The notes beneath the pieces are model-generated. The model was not told the origin of the DNA. It saw only the letters and a list, made by a program, of their open reading frames with translations, and searched no databases. A stretch of 64,000 nt of DNA, taken from Crossaster papposus (taxonomy: Eukaryota; Echinodermata; Asteroidea; Velatida; Solasteridae). The position numbers and the translations under genes were made by a program. The stretch's first letter is position 1. Each line of letters opens with the position of its first letter. The stretch covers positions 186,001 to 250,000 of the forward strand of contig JBAIAA010000784.1 in the NCBI GenBank assembly GCA_037893245.1, in the 5' to 3' direction. Below, piece by piece: positions 1 to 13,060 of the stretch.

Positions 1-3000
1 TTCCAATGGACTGATCCGGCCTGTCAATCACTACGCGCGCATTGACCAATAAGATTACGAGTTTTGTTCAGGTAACTTAGCAACGGTTGCTACAGGCGTG
101 GTCCGCCATTAGCTCGGTCAAACTATCACATGTGCTTGGAAAAGTGTACACAAACAAAATGGCTTCGGTACGAAAAGGCACCGTATTTGTCAATCAAAAT
201 ACGGATGTATGGAGTTTTAAAAATTGTCAAAAGTATGCATGAAATGGTCATGAAATATGTAAATAACACGCTGGTACTCGGATCACGGCATCATTTTTTT
301 TCTGTTAACTTCCAAAACAAATCTAAAAAATGAGAATTACCGTTGAATTCGTGTGACGTGAACGGCGGGAATGCCAAGAAGATAAACAAGATCAAGGACA
401 GTGCAGTCTAAGGTAGGATAGGGGCCTATTATATGTAGAGTTAATGCTCTACATGTATAGCAGTCTATTAATTAGGCTATGATTTATTCCAGTACCGGTA
501 CTTACCAAGCAACACATACAGATACACCGTCCATAAAATGGACTTGGTTTTTCTTCTCTCATCATGCTCAACGACTCATGGCATGCATGCTACATATTTC
601 CCCCAACTGCAACTTAACCATCCTTTATGTACTGTACCCTTCCTTGTCATCGCCCGCTAGCTTGCTGATAGTCCCCGCCTAAAGGTTAAATCAATATTTT
701 CGTTGTACGTGTTCTACGCCTAGCCTACACGTACATTTGTACGTACATGGGGGTGTGCTCTTGCACCACATAACGACCGAGGAGAGAGACACAAAGGAGA
801 ACAAAGGAAACAAAAGCCCCTCGGTCGGCGGTATGAATGAAAAAATTCTAAAGACTAAAGCTAGAAAACCCTCTGCTCGTGTATATATTTATTCATACAA
901 TTTAGATTTAGATTTTTAACCCCCCCAAACAAATATATATATATATATATAAAATAAAATAAATTATAATACAAAATAATAATTTAAAAAAAATTACTCT
1001 CTTTTAACAAGTTCAAAATATGGCAATAAACAACAATTTGTATTGGGACATTAAAACACACCCTAATTCCTCAATCGAATTCTGTCTATAGTCCCTTTTT
1101 AGCAAGCAGCAGCAATGGGCAATCTTTTCCTATTGAAAATGTACACAGCTTTCCAATCCTGGTCAATAGAGGGCGCCCTTTATATACAGGTGATTAAAAT
1201 GCAAATATTTAATTAACTGGTGAACTTGCGATTGGGGATTTTGGTTTTTCGTGATCCCAGCTAACAAACTGCAGTGATTCCACTTAGATTCAAAAGGTGT
1301 GCCAAGACAATCAATTTCTGAGCACATTTTGCAGCCATGCCCTGTGGTCTATATCCAGCTACAGCAAGATAGAAATGCCCTCCCGATTGCTGGGGAGGGT
1401 GGATTTTTAAAGGGGTATTCTAATGTAAATACAATGAGTGTACTTATTTTGCACAAAAAACCTTGCTCTAAATTTCTTTCTATTCTACTATACGTTTAGA
1501 GTCTATACAATTATCTGTCCGCAGCGCCTGGGCTGGCACACAGAGGCCTTTAGAATCTATACAATTAAATTGCTGGTCGGAGCGCTAGCACACAAAGGTA
1601 GCGTAAATCCCTTCGATTCTATTAAACCGACACACAAATAAAAACAAGGAAAGAGGAAAGTAAACTGAAAAGATGGTGACTGATGAAGTGCATGGAATAG
1701 CACAGAAAATATGCTCTGCTCCCCGTTCAAAAAAGAAAAGAAGAAAAAAGACGGCATATTATCACCGGTTTTAATCAATCACTGAGTGAACTAAAAACAA
1801 AGGAGCAGTGTTGCAATACTTAAACCAGTCATCGCGTCGCTAAAACCAAAAACGGGGTTTGAAACTTCCGCTTTCAAGTAACGTCTAACCCAATTGGCCC
1901 GCAAACGTTTGATGTATTTGCCCGTCCACCAACTCCAACCACTGACTGTCATCTAGCAGAGATAATGTGGCTAGAACTGACCCCCATATGCGTGACTCAC
2001 AAAAAGGGAAAAACAAAAGAGTTAAGAATTACGCTGTGGAGGGGCCAAACAAACAACCACTCTCTGGCATACCCACTAGATAACGTACAATTACATGTTT
2101 GTCTCTGCAGACCAGTCACAAATACAATCCATATGATACTTGTCAGCAGAACCTTTTCCGCGTCTCAAAAAAATAACGGAGAGACACGGAGGGGTTCTGT
2201 TAAAACTTGTATACGTATCCCCCCCCCCCCCCTCCCCCTATTCCTACTGACTGCAATCTCGCAGAAAAAAATGTGGCCAGAACTGACCCCCCAGAAGCTC
2301 TGGGCAGTATAGTTACGCAACCACACTGCTGGCGTACCAGCGAATCATAAACATACAGATTTATATCTGCGGACCAGCCACAAACACAAAACTCTATGAT
2401 ACTTCACGCAGCAGAACTGTTTCAGCATCTCAAAAAAATTACGAAAATTAGAAGATATAGTTCTGGCTTGTGAAAACACCATCACCTTCCCATATAAGTT
2501 CTGACTCACTGCAGCTAACCCTATAGGATTGATAAAAAAAAAAAAAAAATGAATATTCCTAGTAGTATGTCTGCATAAACCGGTTTCTCCTTGTTTTTTC
2601 TTGCAAAAGCACTTCATCTTTAACTAAAAAACCTAATAGTCTCACAGAAACAAAATCCACATAACCCAGCGTTACACATCCTTCAACCTAATGTCCTTCC
2701 CATGTGACCGAGAATCGTTCTAATAATAAAAAAAACCATAAGCTGCATGTATGATAACACCCTATCCCAATAAACACGGCACATAGCCCACTGTTTGTCG
2801 TAATCGCTGATCTTGCAGGAAGTTTTATTCACGAAAGCTACCGCGAAACTGACCCTCACTGGTGACCAAATTATTGTAAAGGGATAACTTAGGTTCATTA
2901 TTCTTAAAAATAACGGAGAATGTAGGCCTAATTCTTGCAAACGCCGTGCACGGATAGAGCAAGCGTCACGTCGAGCCGCGGTAGAAAATTGTGCAATACA

Positions 3001-3470
3001 CTGCACATGTACGTGCCTTGAAATTAATATATTAATTAGACGAAAAATACAAACAAAGACAAGAATGACCACGATCTGTGAAATAACCTGCAGCATTCAT
3101 TGATGTTTTGTACATCTTAGTACGATGTCAAGTTCGACCAGTATCAACGAAGACAAATACATGCGCTGGTCGGCCCTCGTCTGGCATAGTAAAGGACCTG
3201 CATGGCTTAGACATGTATGCACATAATTTATGAGAGGCTAACTCAACTGTTATAGACTAATATGACCTCGAGGAACAACTCGGGATGTGTGCCAAAATCT
3301 CTATCCGGGGCGAACAGCCTGAAAATGACCACGCCCTTTTTTAAATCAGACGATCAGGCGAATGTGGTGGAAGAATTGGTGACGTCTTCCTATGCACGAT
3401 TTGATAGACAACTTTGAAAAGTGCCTTTGGTCATCTCCACAGTTCTAAACCGTATCATTGTAGAATATTC
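1..3470. other. AT-rich region without recognised genes
   Basis: I find no ORF with recognisable protein similarity and no RNA gene here; the open frames are short and of low complexity. Visible structure is limited to an AT dinucleotide run near 933-950, homopolymer C (about 2220-2232) and A (about 2529-2545) runs, a short duplication near 1495-1610 (a motif reading agtctatacaatta occurs twice about 60 bp apart), and the diverged direct duplication listed separately. Confidence 0.5.
1940..2450 (+). repeat. Diverged direct duplication, offset about 260-306 bp
   Basis: The block starting near 1955 (atgtggctagaactgaccc ... gcagaccagtcacaaatac ... atgatacttgtcagcagaacc ... tctcaaaaaaat) recurs from about 2262 (atgtggccagaactgaccc ... 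gcggaccagccacaaacac ... atgatacttcacgcagcagaac ... tctcaaaaaaatt) in the same order and orientation. The second copy is shorter, so the offset falls from about 306 to about 260 bp along the repeat. It looks like an old tandem duplication; no coding content was recognised. Confidence 0.6.
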
Positions 3471-3809
3471 CCCCACAGAAGTGTGGGTCGAGTCTACGAA
3501 TGATACTACTACGTATGCATATTTATCAAGCCGACAGGCTTAATTGCTAAAAGATTCAACGAGCGCCCTCTCGGGGGCCTACCCATCATGCCACGTCATG
3601 ACTCCGCCATGATACTTCCTCTTTTTTTCTAGCGACGGCATCGTGCGGAAGCTTATATTTTTGCTCTCGTATTCTTGCCCCTCCCCCAAAAAAAAAATAA
3701 AAAAAAAAAAAAATGACAAACCATCGTAGCGCGAGCCGAGAGTGGGGAGGAGGGCGGGAAGCTACTTGTGTAAGTGTCATTCGTAGACTCGACCCACACT
3801 TCTGTGGGG
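3471..3809. repeat. 33-bp perfect inverted repeat pair at the DIRS 3' end
   Basis: Positions 3471-3503 (start CCCCACAGAAGTGTGGG) are the exact reverse complement of 3777-3809. Each arm itself contains the short hairpin CCCACA-gaag-TGTGGG. A direct repeat, tactacgtatgcat, flanks the system at about 3508 and 3843. Paired inverted copies downstream of the recombinase gene are expected for DIRS right terminal repeat plus internal complementary region; a separate foldback element inserted there is the alternative. Confidence 0.65.
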
Positions 3810-3974
3810 AAAGAGTCTACTTCATTCACTTACCTAAATAGCTACTACGTATGCATAGAGTGGAACCAAAAAATGGTGGCTGGGTAGGCGAGACGCCTGT
3901 ATATATAAAGGAAAAATATATATCGTGCTTTAAACCATTTAGATTGGATATAAATGGAAAAACGGCACGATGTA

Positions 3975-5053
3975 TTACCTGTTCAGTTAGTCTCCTGCGA
4001 GGACTACTGTGCAGGGTAGGGTTCTGAGACGAGGACTGTTGGAATGTCAGTATCGTCCTCCCTGCGTTAACTTCAGTCTGGAGTACGTCACGTAGGTAGC
4101 AAGATGCAAATGTCGAGTTTGACTTCCAGCATGTTGCATGTGAAATTTCTGAGATAGGGATTCCCCTTATAAAAAGGCCCAGGACGTCGCTACGGTGCGT
4201 ACGTCATGGGCCCGGACAGGGCCTTGGACAGAAGTGTCCCTTTTGGACGGCCAGTCCGAGTTAGCGAATTTGATTGCTGAAACTACCCAACGCGCAATGG
4301 TGTCCCTTAAGGCAGGGCCATACAGCTGAGTAGTTGTAATGAAAACCTACATGCAAACGCCCCGGAGCGGTTTAGTGCGTGCCAAATACCATTTGAGGGA
4401 TCGCACGGGACACCATAATTTGTCCGAGAGGACAGAGGAGGTGGAACCAATTTTTTGGACGAAAATATCAGGGGGGCTAAATGCCCCCGTCTGATTTTTT
4501 GTCAGAAAGGACACTTTAGGGATCAGGCGGACCCCGTCTGGTTCCCAGCGAATATGTCTCGGTTCAAGAGTCAGCGCATAAATTTCGCTGCTACGTCGAG
4601 CGGAGCCGCTGCGAGCATCCCACGGAGTAATTGGGTGATCGCCGCATTATAGGAAATAGATGAGCCATCAGTGAAGCCTTTGTGGATCGCTGCTATGGCT
4701 GATCGATAATTTCGCACTGTTCCTACTGAAAGATTGGCTCTGAATAATGACAGCAAGAATTCTGCACAGTGAGTTAAAGAAGCACAGAGTGGGTCCACAG
4801 TCTGCTCTTCGCACCACTTATTATAATGCCGTAGCCGACTGTTATAGATTCGTCGTGTTAAGAGACGACGTCCTTTTACGGCCATGGCTGCAGGGGTCTT
4901 CTGAAAGACCTGCTGATCTGAAGGCACGCTTGACAGTGGCCAGCACGCTAGGTGGAGATCTCCTGGAGACAGGTGTCGGAACCGCGACTGAGGCTGAAGG
5001 AGTAGGTCGTGACGATCTGGGAGGATTAGCGGGGAGCCCGCTAGGAGACTCAC
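3975..5053 (-). pseudogene. DIRS tyrosine recombinase, broken
   Basis: The N-terminal half reads open from 5053 to 4571 and contains the SAM-like core-binding segment (motifs RIYNSRLRHYNKWC and VRNYRSAIAAIHKGF). At about 4575-4620 the frame jumps to one reading ARRSSEIYALTLEPRHIRW, so a segment of the catalytic domain, by family comparison roughly 40-50 residues, has been lost together with the frame. The C-terminal part keeps the recombinase H-x-x-R motif as HDVR (codons at about 4197-4208) and, after a further frame change, the STFASCYLRDV block whose tyrosine codon complements 4096-4098. An in-frame stop interrupts the segment near 4355. In DIRS elements this enzyme integrates a circular DNA intermediate without target duplication. 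This copy cannot encode it. Confidence 0.85.
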
Positions 5054-6700
5054 CAGTCGTGTAAAACCAGGGCTGACGCGGCCAGAATGGGGCGATCAGA
5101 AGGATCTTGCACCTGTTTCTCTCCAGTTTCCCGATGATCCTTGTAAGAATCGAGATCGAAAGGAAGTCTATTGATAGCGCGTCCGAGGTTCATGCCTGAG
5201 GATGATGGTATCTCAAGCAGAACACCGGTAGTGGGGTGTTGATTGCTGAGGCAAACAGATCTATGTGTGGATGACCCAAGATCGAGAAGATTTGACTTAC
5301 GATCTTCTGGTTTAATGACCACTCCGTGGGAATCACTCTGCCCCCGGAGAGAGCATCTGCCATGTCGTTTTCCACACCCGGAACATGAATGGCACGTAGA
5401 TCGACCTTGTTTTGGATTATCCACTAAAACAACTCCTAGGTCAGGAAGCATAATTGGGGTGATCTGGTACCGCCCTGCTTGTTGATATATGCTACCACCG
5501 TCGTGTTGTCGGTCTTGATTAGAACAGACCGACCCAATACGTCTGCTTGGAAGTGGTGTAAGGCGTTGACTACAGCCTGAAGCTCTATAACACTGATGGT
5601 AGGGATCGAACGTTGCCGTCCCATGTTCCGGCAGCTTGTCGAGAGGAAGGGATGCTCCCCAGCCCTCGTTGGAAGCGTCGGTGGAAATCATGACATGAGG
5701 AACCCCCCTGGGGAAACTCCGTCCGCACCGCATGTTATGTTCCAGTAGCCACCACCGAAGGTGTGGACAAATGACCTTGTCGATCGGGACCAATAGAGAG
5801 ATTGGATCCGTCTTGGGTCTGTAATTTGCCAAAAGGTGTATTTGCGAAGGACGCATCCTCAGTCTGCACCAGGGGATCAGGTCCACTAGGCTGGCCATGA
5901 AGTTTCAGCCAAGTTTCAGCCAAGCTCGCGCGGGGGATGCTTGAGCGAATAGAAATAGTTTGACGCATTTCCGCAGGAGGGAACGGCGATGCCTCTGCGA
6001 AGATCAATGTCCGTTCCCAGGAAGGTTATTACCTGGGACGGGATTAGTTGGGAGTTCTTTTCGTTGATGATGAAGCCTAGGTTCGTTGTCAACGTATAAG
6101 TAGCCGTCAAGTTTCGAATAGTCTCGTCCTTTGATTTTCCCACTATCAGCCAGTCGTCGAGATACATAAAAATCATGTTCCCGCGCCGGAGACGTGATGC
6201 TATTACCCGCACAACCCTGGTGAACACCCTTGGCGAGGTTGATAGATCGACGGAAGGGAAGGGCAGTGAACTCGTGAGTGCGCCCCCGATACCGGAAACG
6301 TAGGAAACGGGAGTGCGCTTGGAGGATGGGAATATGTAGGTACGCATCCTTTAGGTCTAATGACGTTCCCCACGCTGGCGTGGGTAACGAGTCTAGAATT
6401 ATATTGAGAGTTTCCATTCTGAAACGTTTGGGTCTGATCAACTTGTTGAGCGTTTTCAGATTGATGATCGGCCGCCAATCGCCCGTCGCCTTCTTTGATG
6501 TTAGGAAGAAGGAGGACAGGAAGCCTGTGAACGGATCCGATGAAGAGACCAATCGGACCGCTCTTTTCTCGATAAGGGATAATATCTCTTGTTCGAGAGC
6601 TCTGCGTTTTTTGCGTGTTTGTCGGAACCAATGCTTTGCGAACACACGTTTCCGACGGAGGGGTGCTTGTAAATTCTAGTTGATAGCCTTGGCCGACTAT
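5050..6700 (-). pseudogene. DIRS reverse transcriptase / RNase H, frameshifted
   Basis: The minus strand carries the RT in overlapping frames: an N-terminal palm region (about 6645-6250) with GDWRPIINLKTLNK and the motif-A block SLDLKDAYLHIPI, then the catalytic block FMYLDDWLIVG (about 6180-6140), in which YLDD replaces the usual YxDD. RNase H follows in two frames, with STDASNEGWGASL (about 5690) and ELQAVVNALHHF plus KTDNTTVVAYINKQGG (about 5590-5470). Next comes the segment DLFASAINTPLPVFC (about 5270-5220) usual for DIRS. At least three frame changes separate these blocks. The RT would copy the element RNA with RNase H removing the template. Catalytic residues are still visible but the gene is not translatable as one product. 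Confidence 0.88.
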
Positions 6701-6859
6701 AGAAAGCACCCATGCGTCGGAGGTGATCCCTCTCCAGGACCCTACTAAATTTCTGAGACGACCCCCGACGGGCCCTTAGTGCGGGGGTTGACTTGGTGGG
6801 GGCGTCACCGCCGCCACCCTGAGCTGGGGCCCGGTGGTCTAAAACCCTGTCCCCGTCCG

Positions 6860-7434
6860 CTAGTTTGTGCGTTCTGGCGCATAGGGGCGGAATATGGACG
6901 TGGAGCTGAAACCATTGTTCCAGCCGATCCCTTTGCCGTCTGCTGGCGAAAAGGCTTGAATGGCAGGGCGAAGGGAGGGAGACTTGTTCCCAGATAACTT
7001 GGGCTTGTTAGTAGCCGATGGCTTCTTCAAGCTCAGCTTGTTCGCTGTCTCGATCCTCTTGGCTTCAGCTTCCAGAATTTCCTGTAATCTGCCTCCGAAG
7101 AGGTCCTTTCCCATAAGGGGAAAGTCTCTTAACTCCTTCTTAGCCCCTTCGTGTGGAATGTAAAGTGCTTCCATGACGGTAGTCCTACGTGATCGAGCGG
7201 ACAAAAGAGAGATCCTAGTAAACTGATTTAGGGAAAGACGGAGTATTTTGTCCAAACCTTTGAAGGCTACTGCTAACATATCGGCCGGGATTTGTGAATA
7301 TTCCTCACATGCGCAGACGATATATTCAGATAACAGAAGTAGAAAGGCGTTAGTTTGAGAACCAAATCTAGCTACCTCATCAACTTTCTTCATTGTTTCC
7401 TCCTTCGTAGCTTTAGCCTTATCAACAAATATTC
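6860..7434 (-). pseudogene. DIRS gag-like ORF1, 5'-truncated
   Basis: A 177-residue open frame runs from 7393 to 6860 and continues open upstream to about 7432 before meeting a stop at the junction with non-element DNA. It includes KGLDKILRLSLNQFTR and FPLMGKDLFGGRLQEILEAE, followed by a Lys/Ser/Pro-rich tail, the arrangement seen in ORF1 of DIRS elements. Its position directly 5' of the RT supports the call. The missing N-terminus coincides with the element's 5' truncation. ORF1 products are thought to be structural nucleic-acid-binding proteins; no catalytic motif is present. Confidence 0.72.
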
Positions 7435-9639
7435 ACTTGGCCGCCGTCCACTATACCTCCAGGTTGCTTCAAATCAAAGGACATCCTTATCCCAGTCGAC
7501 CAGCGCTAACCGAATATCCTCAAATGCTAAATGGTATGTTGTACCTATACATTTTGACTTGTGTAGATTTAACCTAAAGCATCCTAAATAATTCAACCCT
7601 AACCAAATACAAGTGGATCAATTTTAATTTCAGCTGCGCTGACTATACCTTCTCTATCTTCGATCGTCTGATTAACCCAGAAAAGTCTTACTGTACACCC
7701 CGTTTATTTGCCCGCCGCTGAATAAACTTGCTGGTGTGACCTTGTGTGAACCTGTCCAAAAACATACGAGAACGTATATCCGCCGTCGTATAACCTAAGG
7801 AAACTATTTGCCTTTCCTGCCCAGTCGTCGAGGTTTCTCTCCTAGCCTTTATGAATATTTTATCATTTCGAAAGTCACACTCCGGAACTCTCCGCCTAAA
7901 CTGAAGCGATTGAACCATGCGTAGACCAAGCTAGGGAGTTATATAATAAACGTGTAGACATTTTATTTTCCAAGCTGTCGAAGTGACATGAACTCCACCA
8001 AACTCGGACTTCTGATTTTCTCGTGACCTTGCTTCGTGGTGGACGCGACGCTGACAAGACCGCAAACGGTTGCCTGCATTCAAATAATCTGTGAATCACA
8101 AGTTGGGGCGTGGTATTCATTTTCTTTTCACCTGTGTTTTTTGAGGGGAGATGAACTGCCCCAAATCGGTAAAACCTCTTTATATTCTTCACCGATACAA
8201 ATGTCCGAAAGAACCGGCCAAAAGGTGCCATACGCTGACTGAATCACGCCAGAAGACCCACATGTGCATCCTTTTCAGAAATGTAGTTATTCCCTTATTC
8301 GCGTTCTCAATCATGAATAAAGCATTTTATTTCCGCATTTCCTATCATGTTGCACAACCTGCAAGAGAAACCAAAATTGCAGCATAATATGAACTTAGGG
8401 AGCACCAAGCTTCGACGGCAAAACAGAGCGGATGAAATGAGATGAGCTGTTACTTACCAGCCCGACGGGACCGCTATAGGCAGCATCTCTGTGTTATTTC
8501 CTTTCAAACAATACTCACAATCTCCAACACCTTCCAAGGTGTCCCTTCTTCATCGTTACCCCTTCAATTGGTGCGCCAGACGAAGCCATTTTCTTGAAGA
8601 GTACCGGATTCTGTGCTTCCATTCCTGATGAACCTGACTTGCATCCTTCCTTCGTCCCACGAAGGCGTTCTATCACAAAACTACACGTCCGTCGTCTTGT
8701 GTGCCGAACGAGGTAAGTGCTTGCTACAGCACTCTCCCACTTCAAATGCATCAGAGTCCATCCTGCAAAGAATATGTATATCTACTGATGCATGCTTGCA
8801 CCAAAGTATGCAATTTCACGATCTACCTCCTCCTTATGATTGATTGGCCTACAGTGGCCATTTATTAACAAAAGGCGGAGCAAACCCGGACACAAACATC
8901 AAGGCAAAATCTTAAAAACAACGGCGAAAAACCAATTGTCGATCGATATGGACTCCATTCTCTAATAATTTATAGTTATTTGTTACACGCATGTGTTCCT
9001 TCCCTAGATGCTATTTCTTGTTTAATAATATTTATTTCCTAATAATCCGCTTTGCCTAACTAATTTTGCGGCCTGCTTCCTTTATTTCATTCCCAAATTA
9101 TTATTGTTAGTCCCATTTTCCCGAGAGGTTTTATTATCTCATCCCCTCAATATTTGTTTGTTTTATTTCTCAAACTCCACTGTTATTTGCAAGGCAACAC
9201 CGTGGACATCAAATGCATCGAGTGGGCCACGCCCGCCCTAGCAAGTGTCTTGTAGCGTGACGTGGACATGGCCAATCACTAAATGCACAGTGCAATTTAA
9301 CATTAGCGTGATTCCATATACAAGCAGGTAACTAAATTCTTGAAGTGCTCAAAATGTTTTCTTTCCTCTTTATTAACAGCACTGGGAGTCGCATTTACAA
9401 ACGATAAACCTCAACCATTATCAAAACCAAGTGGGTGTTGTAATTTGCCCTCAAGTGAAATACGTTAACTCAATTAAAGGGCAACAAATCACGCCAAGAC
9501 GAGGAACCCCGCCGGACGGCATAGCGAGTTGTCGACCTTCCGAGGAGTGTGGCCTACTGAATCAGCCTATTTAGCTCAAATTTAAAGGGAATACAGAATA
9601 CACAAACAAATCCCGTGCTATTTAAACTAGGGTTGTTGC

Positions 9640-9666
9640 CCCCCCCCCCCCCCCCCCCCCCCCCCC
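9640..9666 (+). repeat. Poly-C tract
   Basis: A run of about 27 C interrupts the arm. The paralogous site in the right arm (about 60740-60752, gggcaacagccccag read on the plus strand) has only four, so this homopolymer expanded after the arms separated. Confidence 0.8.
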
Positions 9667-10018
9667 ATTTCCATGCATCTGTTTTATTAAGCATTCTCCG
9701 CAAGCAATCTCTACAAGCGTTTAGATCAAATCTACCATAAATACCGTAAACTCCCGTTTCATTATTCATTTCATCTTTCCTGACTATTTTCATGTTGGTA
9801 TTGCCTCGTTTCTGTTTTGTCTTCTATTGTAACAACCTTGAATTCCAAATGCCGTCTAATATTCATAACCCTTTGCTTTGCCCTTGTTTGTATTGCTACA
9901 TTTTACTTTATTACATCATCCTACTCTCTGTACAAGCATATTTATTCGACTGTTGCCATTTGTGGCCGAATAACTAAAACAAAACATAAAAGACCAAAAT
10001 ATATCCCTTTACTTGCCT

Positions 10019-10920
10019 CCTCAATTCACTGGGGCTATTCCCCTTTTTATAAAAGCATATCACAAATTTGGGCCTTTCCCCACATCAACATCTGGAGGTT
10101 TTCCCTACATATCTGCCTGGGGTCTTTACCCACATCAATATCCTGGGCTTTTCCCCACATACAAATTTGGGGGTTTTCCCACATTAATCTTTGGGGCTTT
10201 TCCCACATTAATGTCTGGGGCCTTTCCCCACATCAATCTCTGGGTATTTTTCCCCAGCAATCTCGGGCCATTCCCCGCATCTATTTCTGGGGCTCTTTGC
10301 CTCCATCTATTTCTGGAGGTTTTCCCTAAATATCTGCCTGGGGCCTTCCCCACATCAATATCCGGGGCTTTCCCCCACATTAATCTTAAATGGCTTTTCC
10401 GACATTAAGCTTAGGGGCCTTTTCCCACACCAATATTTGGGTTTCTTTTTTTCTTTCTTTTGTTTACATTAATCTCTTGGATTTTGTCCCCCATTAATCT
10501 CAGGCCTTTCCCCACATCTATTTCTAGAGGTTTTCCATACATCTGCCTTGAGCCTTTCCCCACATCAATATCATGTTTTTTTCCGCATTAAACTCTGGGT
10601 TTTTTCCCCCTTTTTATTTCAGGCCTATTCCAACATCTATTTCCTGGAGGTTTTCCATACATATCTGCATGCCTGGGGCCTTTCCCCACGTCAATATCCG
10701 GGGCTTTTCCCTACATTAAAATCTGGTTTTTTTTGCCACATTAAACTCTGAAGCTTTTCCCCCATTAACCTCTGGGGCCTTTCCCTATCTCTGCCTGGGG
10801 CATTCCCCCATATCTCTGCCTATATAATTATCTCCCCGCATCTATTTCTGGGGATTTTCCCCACATCGTTCTCCGGGGCTTTCCCCCACATAGATCTCTA
10901 GGGCCTTTTCCTCAATGTAC
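10019..10920 (+). repeat. Degenerate minisatellite, about 25-32 bp units
   Basis: About 900 bp of imperfect repeats of the form CTGGGGCTTTTCCCCACAT followed by caata or ctatt and tct. Each unit holds the inverted pair GGGG..CCCC. The ORFs crossing it (for example 9817-10329) owe their existence to the repeat and are not genes. The same array appears inverted in the right arm at 60045-60445 and 58715-58862. Confidence 0.85.
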
Positions 10921-10979
10921 ATGTATATGGGGATTTCTATTTCCTGCCTATCAATGGTGCTTTTCACTATTCATGTCTA

Positions 10980-11245
10980 CAAATCAGGTTTTTCACCTTC
11001 TGTCAAAAGGTAAAAATAAAATTTGCTTTTCACATGTCTATGAATGGGAGTTTTCACCTCATTTTCATGAATGGGGTTTTTCACCTCATATTATCTATGA
11101 ATGGGTTGTTTCACCTCATTTCTATGAATGGGGCTTTTAACCCCATTTTATGAATGGGGCTTTTCACCTTTTCCTATGAATGGGGCTTTCCACCTCATTT
11201 TTTTATGAATGGTTTTTCATCTTATTCTGTATGAACGGGGCTGTC
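10980..11245 (+). repeat. Second minisatellite, tatgaatggggcttttcacctcatt units
   Basis: Roughly eight imperfect copies of a 25-35-bp unit (atgaatggggcttttcacct) follow directly after the first minisatellite. No equivalent block was seen in the right arm, where a 1.2-kb insertion occupies the neighbourhood. Confidence 0.75.
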
Positions 11246-11649
11246 CAGATACTTTTTCCCTAAAGCACCCCCTAAAAACCTAACCAGAATTCCGGAGAAA
11301 CCACAACATTCCGGAAACAATAAACGCCACAAAAGAAAAAAAAGGGGGGAGGGGTATATCCGTCCCATCTCTTGCTTAACATGAAACTTGTTAGAGAAAA
11401 CAATCAATCCAACCACAAACCTACCAGCCCTCTTATCTATTTTAATTCCTTGTCCAAACACACCTCCCGTGGGGTCTGTGCTAATGCCAAAACACAGCCC
11501 TGCCTATGTACACCACCACCACCTGTACCTGCACATGTCCACGTACATGTACAAAATACACACTTATGTACCGCATACCTTGGATTAGCAGCAGTATCCA
11601 CCATTCAGGAGTCAGTTTATGACATAGGAATTTACAAGACGGATTCACA

Positions 11650-13060
11650 TTTAGAAGTTCTGGGCCCGGTTGCACCAAACATGTTCCACATGCCTGTCGT
11701 AAGATAAAACAAAATACAAGACATGTCGCAGCTGCGGCTGCACCAAAAGCTGTTAGGCTTGAACTAAAATACACATCATTTCACGGCACGCCGTATGACA
11801 TGTATAGTGCATAACTGTATGGGAGCATCAGTATAAAACTAAATAATATACTCCAAAGTAGTGCGTCTCCCGTCTTTTATTAATTAGAGCTACTTTGTTT
11901 GTACAGATTTAGAACCTTAACTTTTTTCGACCCTACTTTTATGTTCTTTCAGCTTGTATTTCCTCGCACATTAATTTTAGCGCCCTGTTGTTGCCGGGGA
12001 TTTCCATACCGCTCCATAGCGGCTTAGACTCGGCATTATAAAGTACCTTTGTTTTGCCGTCTTCACGGTTAGAGCTCAGTTTAGGCCTATTCCACCGTTG
12101 ACATTCCAGCTGACCAGGCTGAATGTACTGAATTCCTGGGTTATAGAGAGAATATATTAAATTCAGAGGGTGCACTCCTCTGCAACGGCCCTGCGCCATC
12201 CACGCAGTCACATTCCGAGCCAAGCTTTCTATGGACAGTGTATATACATGTACCTTTATTCTTGGCACTCATGGGTCCCTACTGTAAAAGGGTTTGTAAT
12301 CAACATTTGGGCTTAAAATAAACTACTTTGTTCACACTGCTGGCGTACCCACATTATTTATGCAAATGCTTATCACCGGTAACCTTCGTTTAGCATTTTG
12401 CATCTTGACACGCACACCTACTGCATAATATCAACTGCAAGATTTTTCCTTTTTAAAAAAAAGTTTTACTGCGGCAAATTCGTTTGGCTAAAACCGACTC
12501 ATTTTAAACATTGCTTAGTTGATAAATGTGTTAGGCACTAATATAATTCTTTTATCAGGGTAATTTGAAAATTCATACCATGGTGGCAACTTTCGTTAAG
12601 GTAACTCGCGCTACAGTTTGTGCACTAAGGTTTAGCAAGGTAGCCAGAAAATATTCAATCGGAATAACTCTCATTTAGGAGACCTTATTTTAGCCAAAAC
12701 ATTTGTATGCGGGGCCTGAGTTTGTCTTCTCTAAACATCACGTAGTCAAACAAAAGATCTAAAAGCCCTTCCGATTTTGACGCCAACTGCAGTAATGCTT
12801 GCCGTTTATTAGACAGCATAAATTGTCTACTTTCAATCAAACTCTTCCAAGAAATTGACAACAATGTCAAATAAATCGCCAGACTCCGAAAAATTAGCTT
12901 AAATGATATGCACATACAATGTGTAAATGCACATACAATGTGTAAATAGAAACTCGTTCCCACAAACATGGGTACACCCGTGGCTACACCCACGTAGATT
13001 TCACAGATACTTGGTTACAGTCCTTTCACAGGCATCACTTTCACAGATTTAGTTGTGAAC
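11650..13060. other. Unassigned arm segment
   Basis: I could not align this part with the right arm. It opens with gggcccggttgcaccaaaca, similar to termini of Harbinger-type elements, but no matching inverted end was found. A 109-residue minus-strand frame (12268-11939) and a 102-residue frame (12993-12685) have no recognisable motif. Confidence 0.3.

Larger units (their letters stand above)
3471..7434 (-). mobile_element. DIRS-type tyrosine-recombinase retrotransposon, decayed and 5'-truncated
   Basis: Reading on the minus strand, three DIRS modules occur in canonical order: a gag-like ORF (7434-6860), reverse transcriptase with RNase H (about 6700-5050), and a tyrosine recombinase (about 5053-3975). 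The 3' side holds a 33-bp inverted pair (3471-3503 and 3777-3809) of the kind expected from DIRS terminal repeats and internal complementary region. The 5' end stops where sequence shared with the inverted arm begins (7437), so the gag start and left terminal repeat are missing. All modules carry frameshifts or stops, so the copy is inactive. DIRS assignment rests on module order, the RT motifs and the recombinase H-x-x-R and Tyr motifs. Confidence 0.88.

Noticed and set aside
9817-10408. ORFs of 131 and 170 residues rich in Pro, Phe and Gly
   Set aside because: Products of the GGGG/CCCC minisatellite read in three frames.
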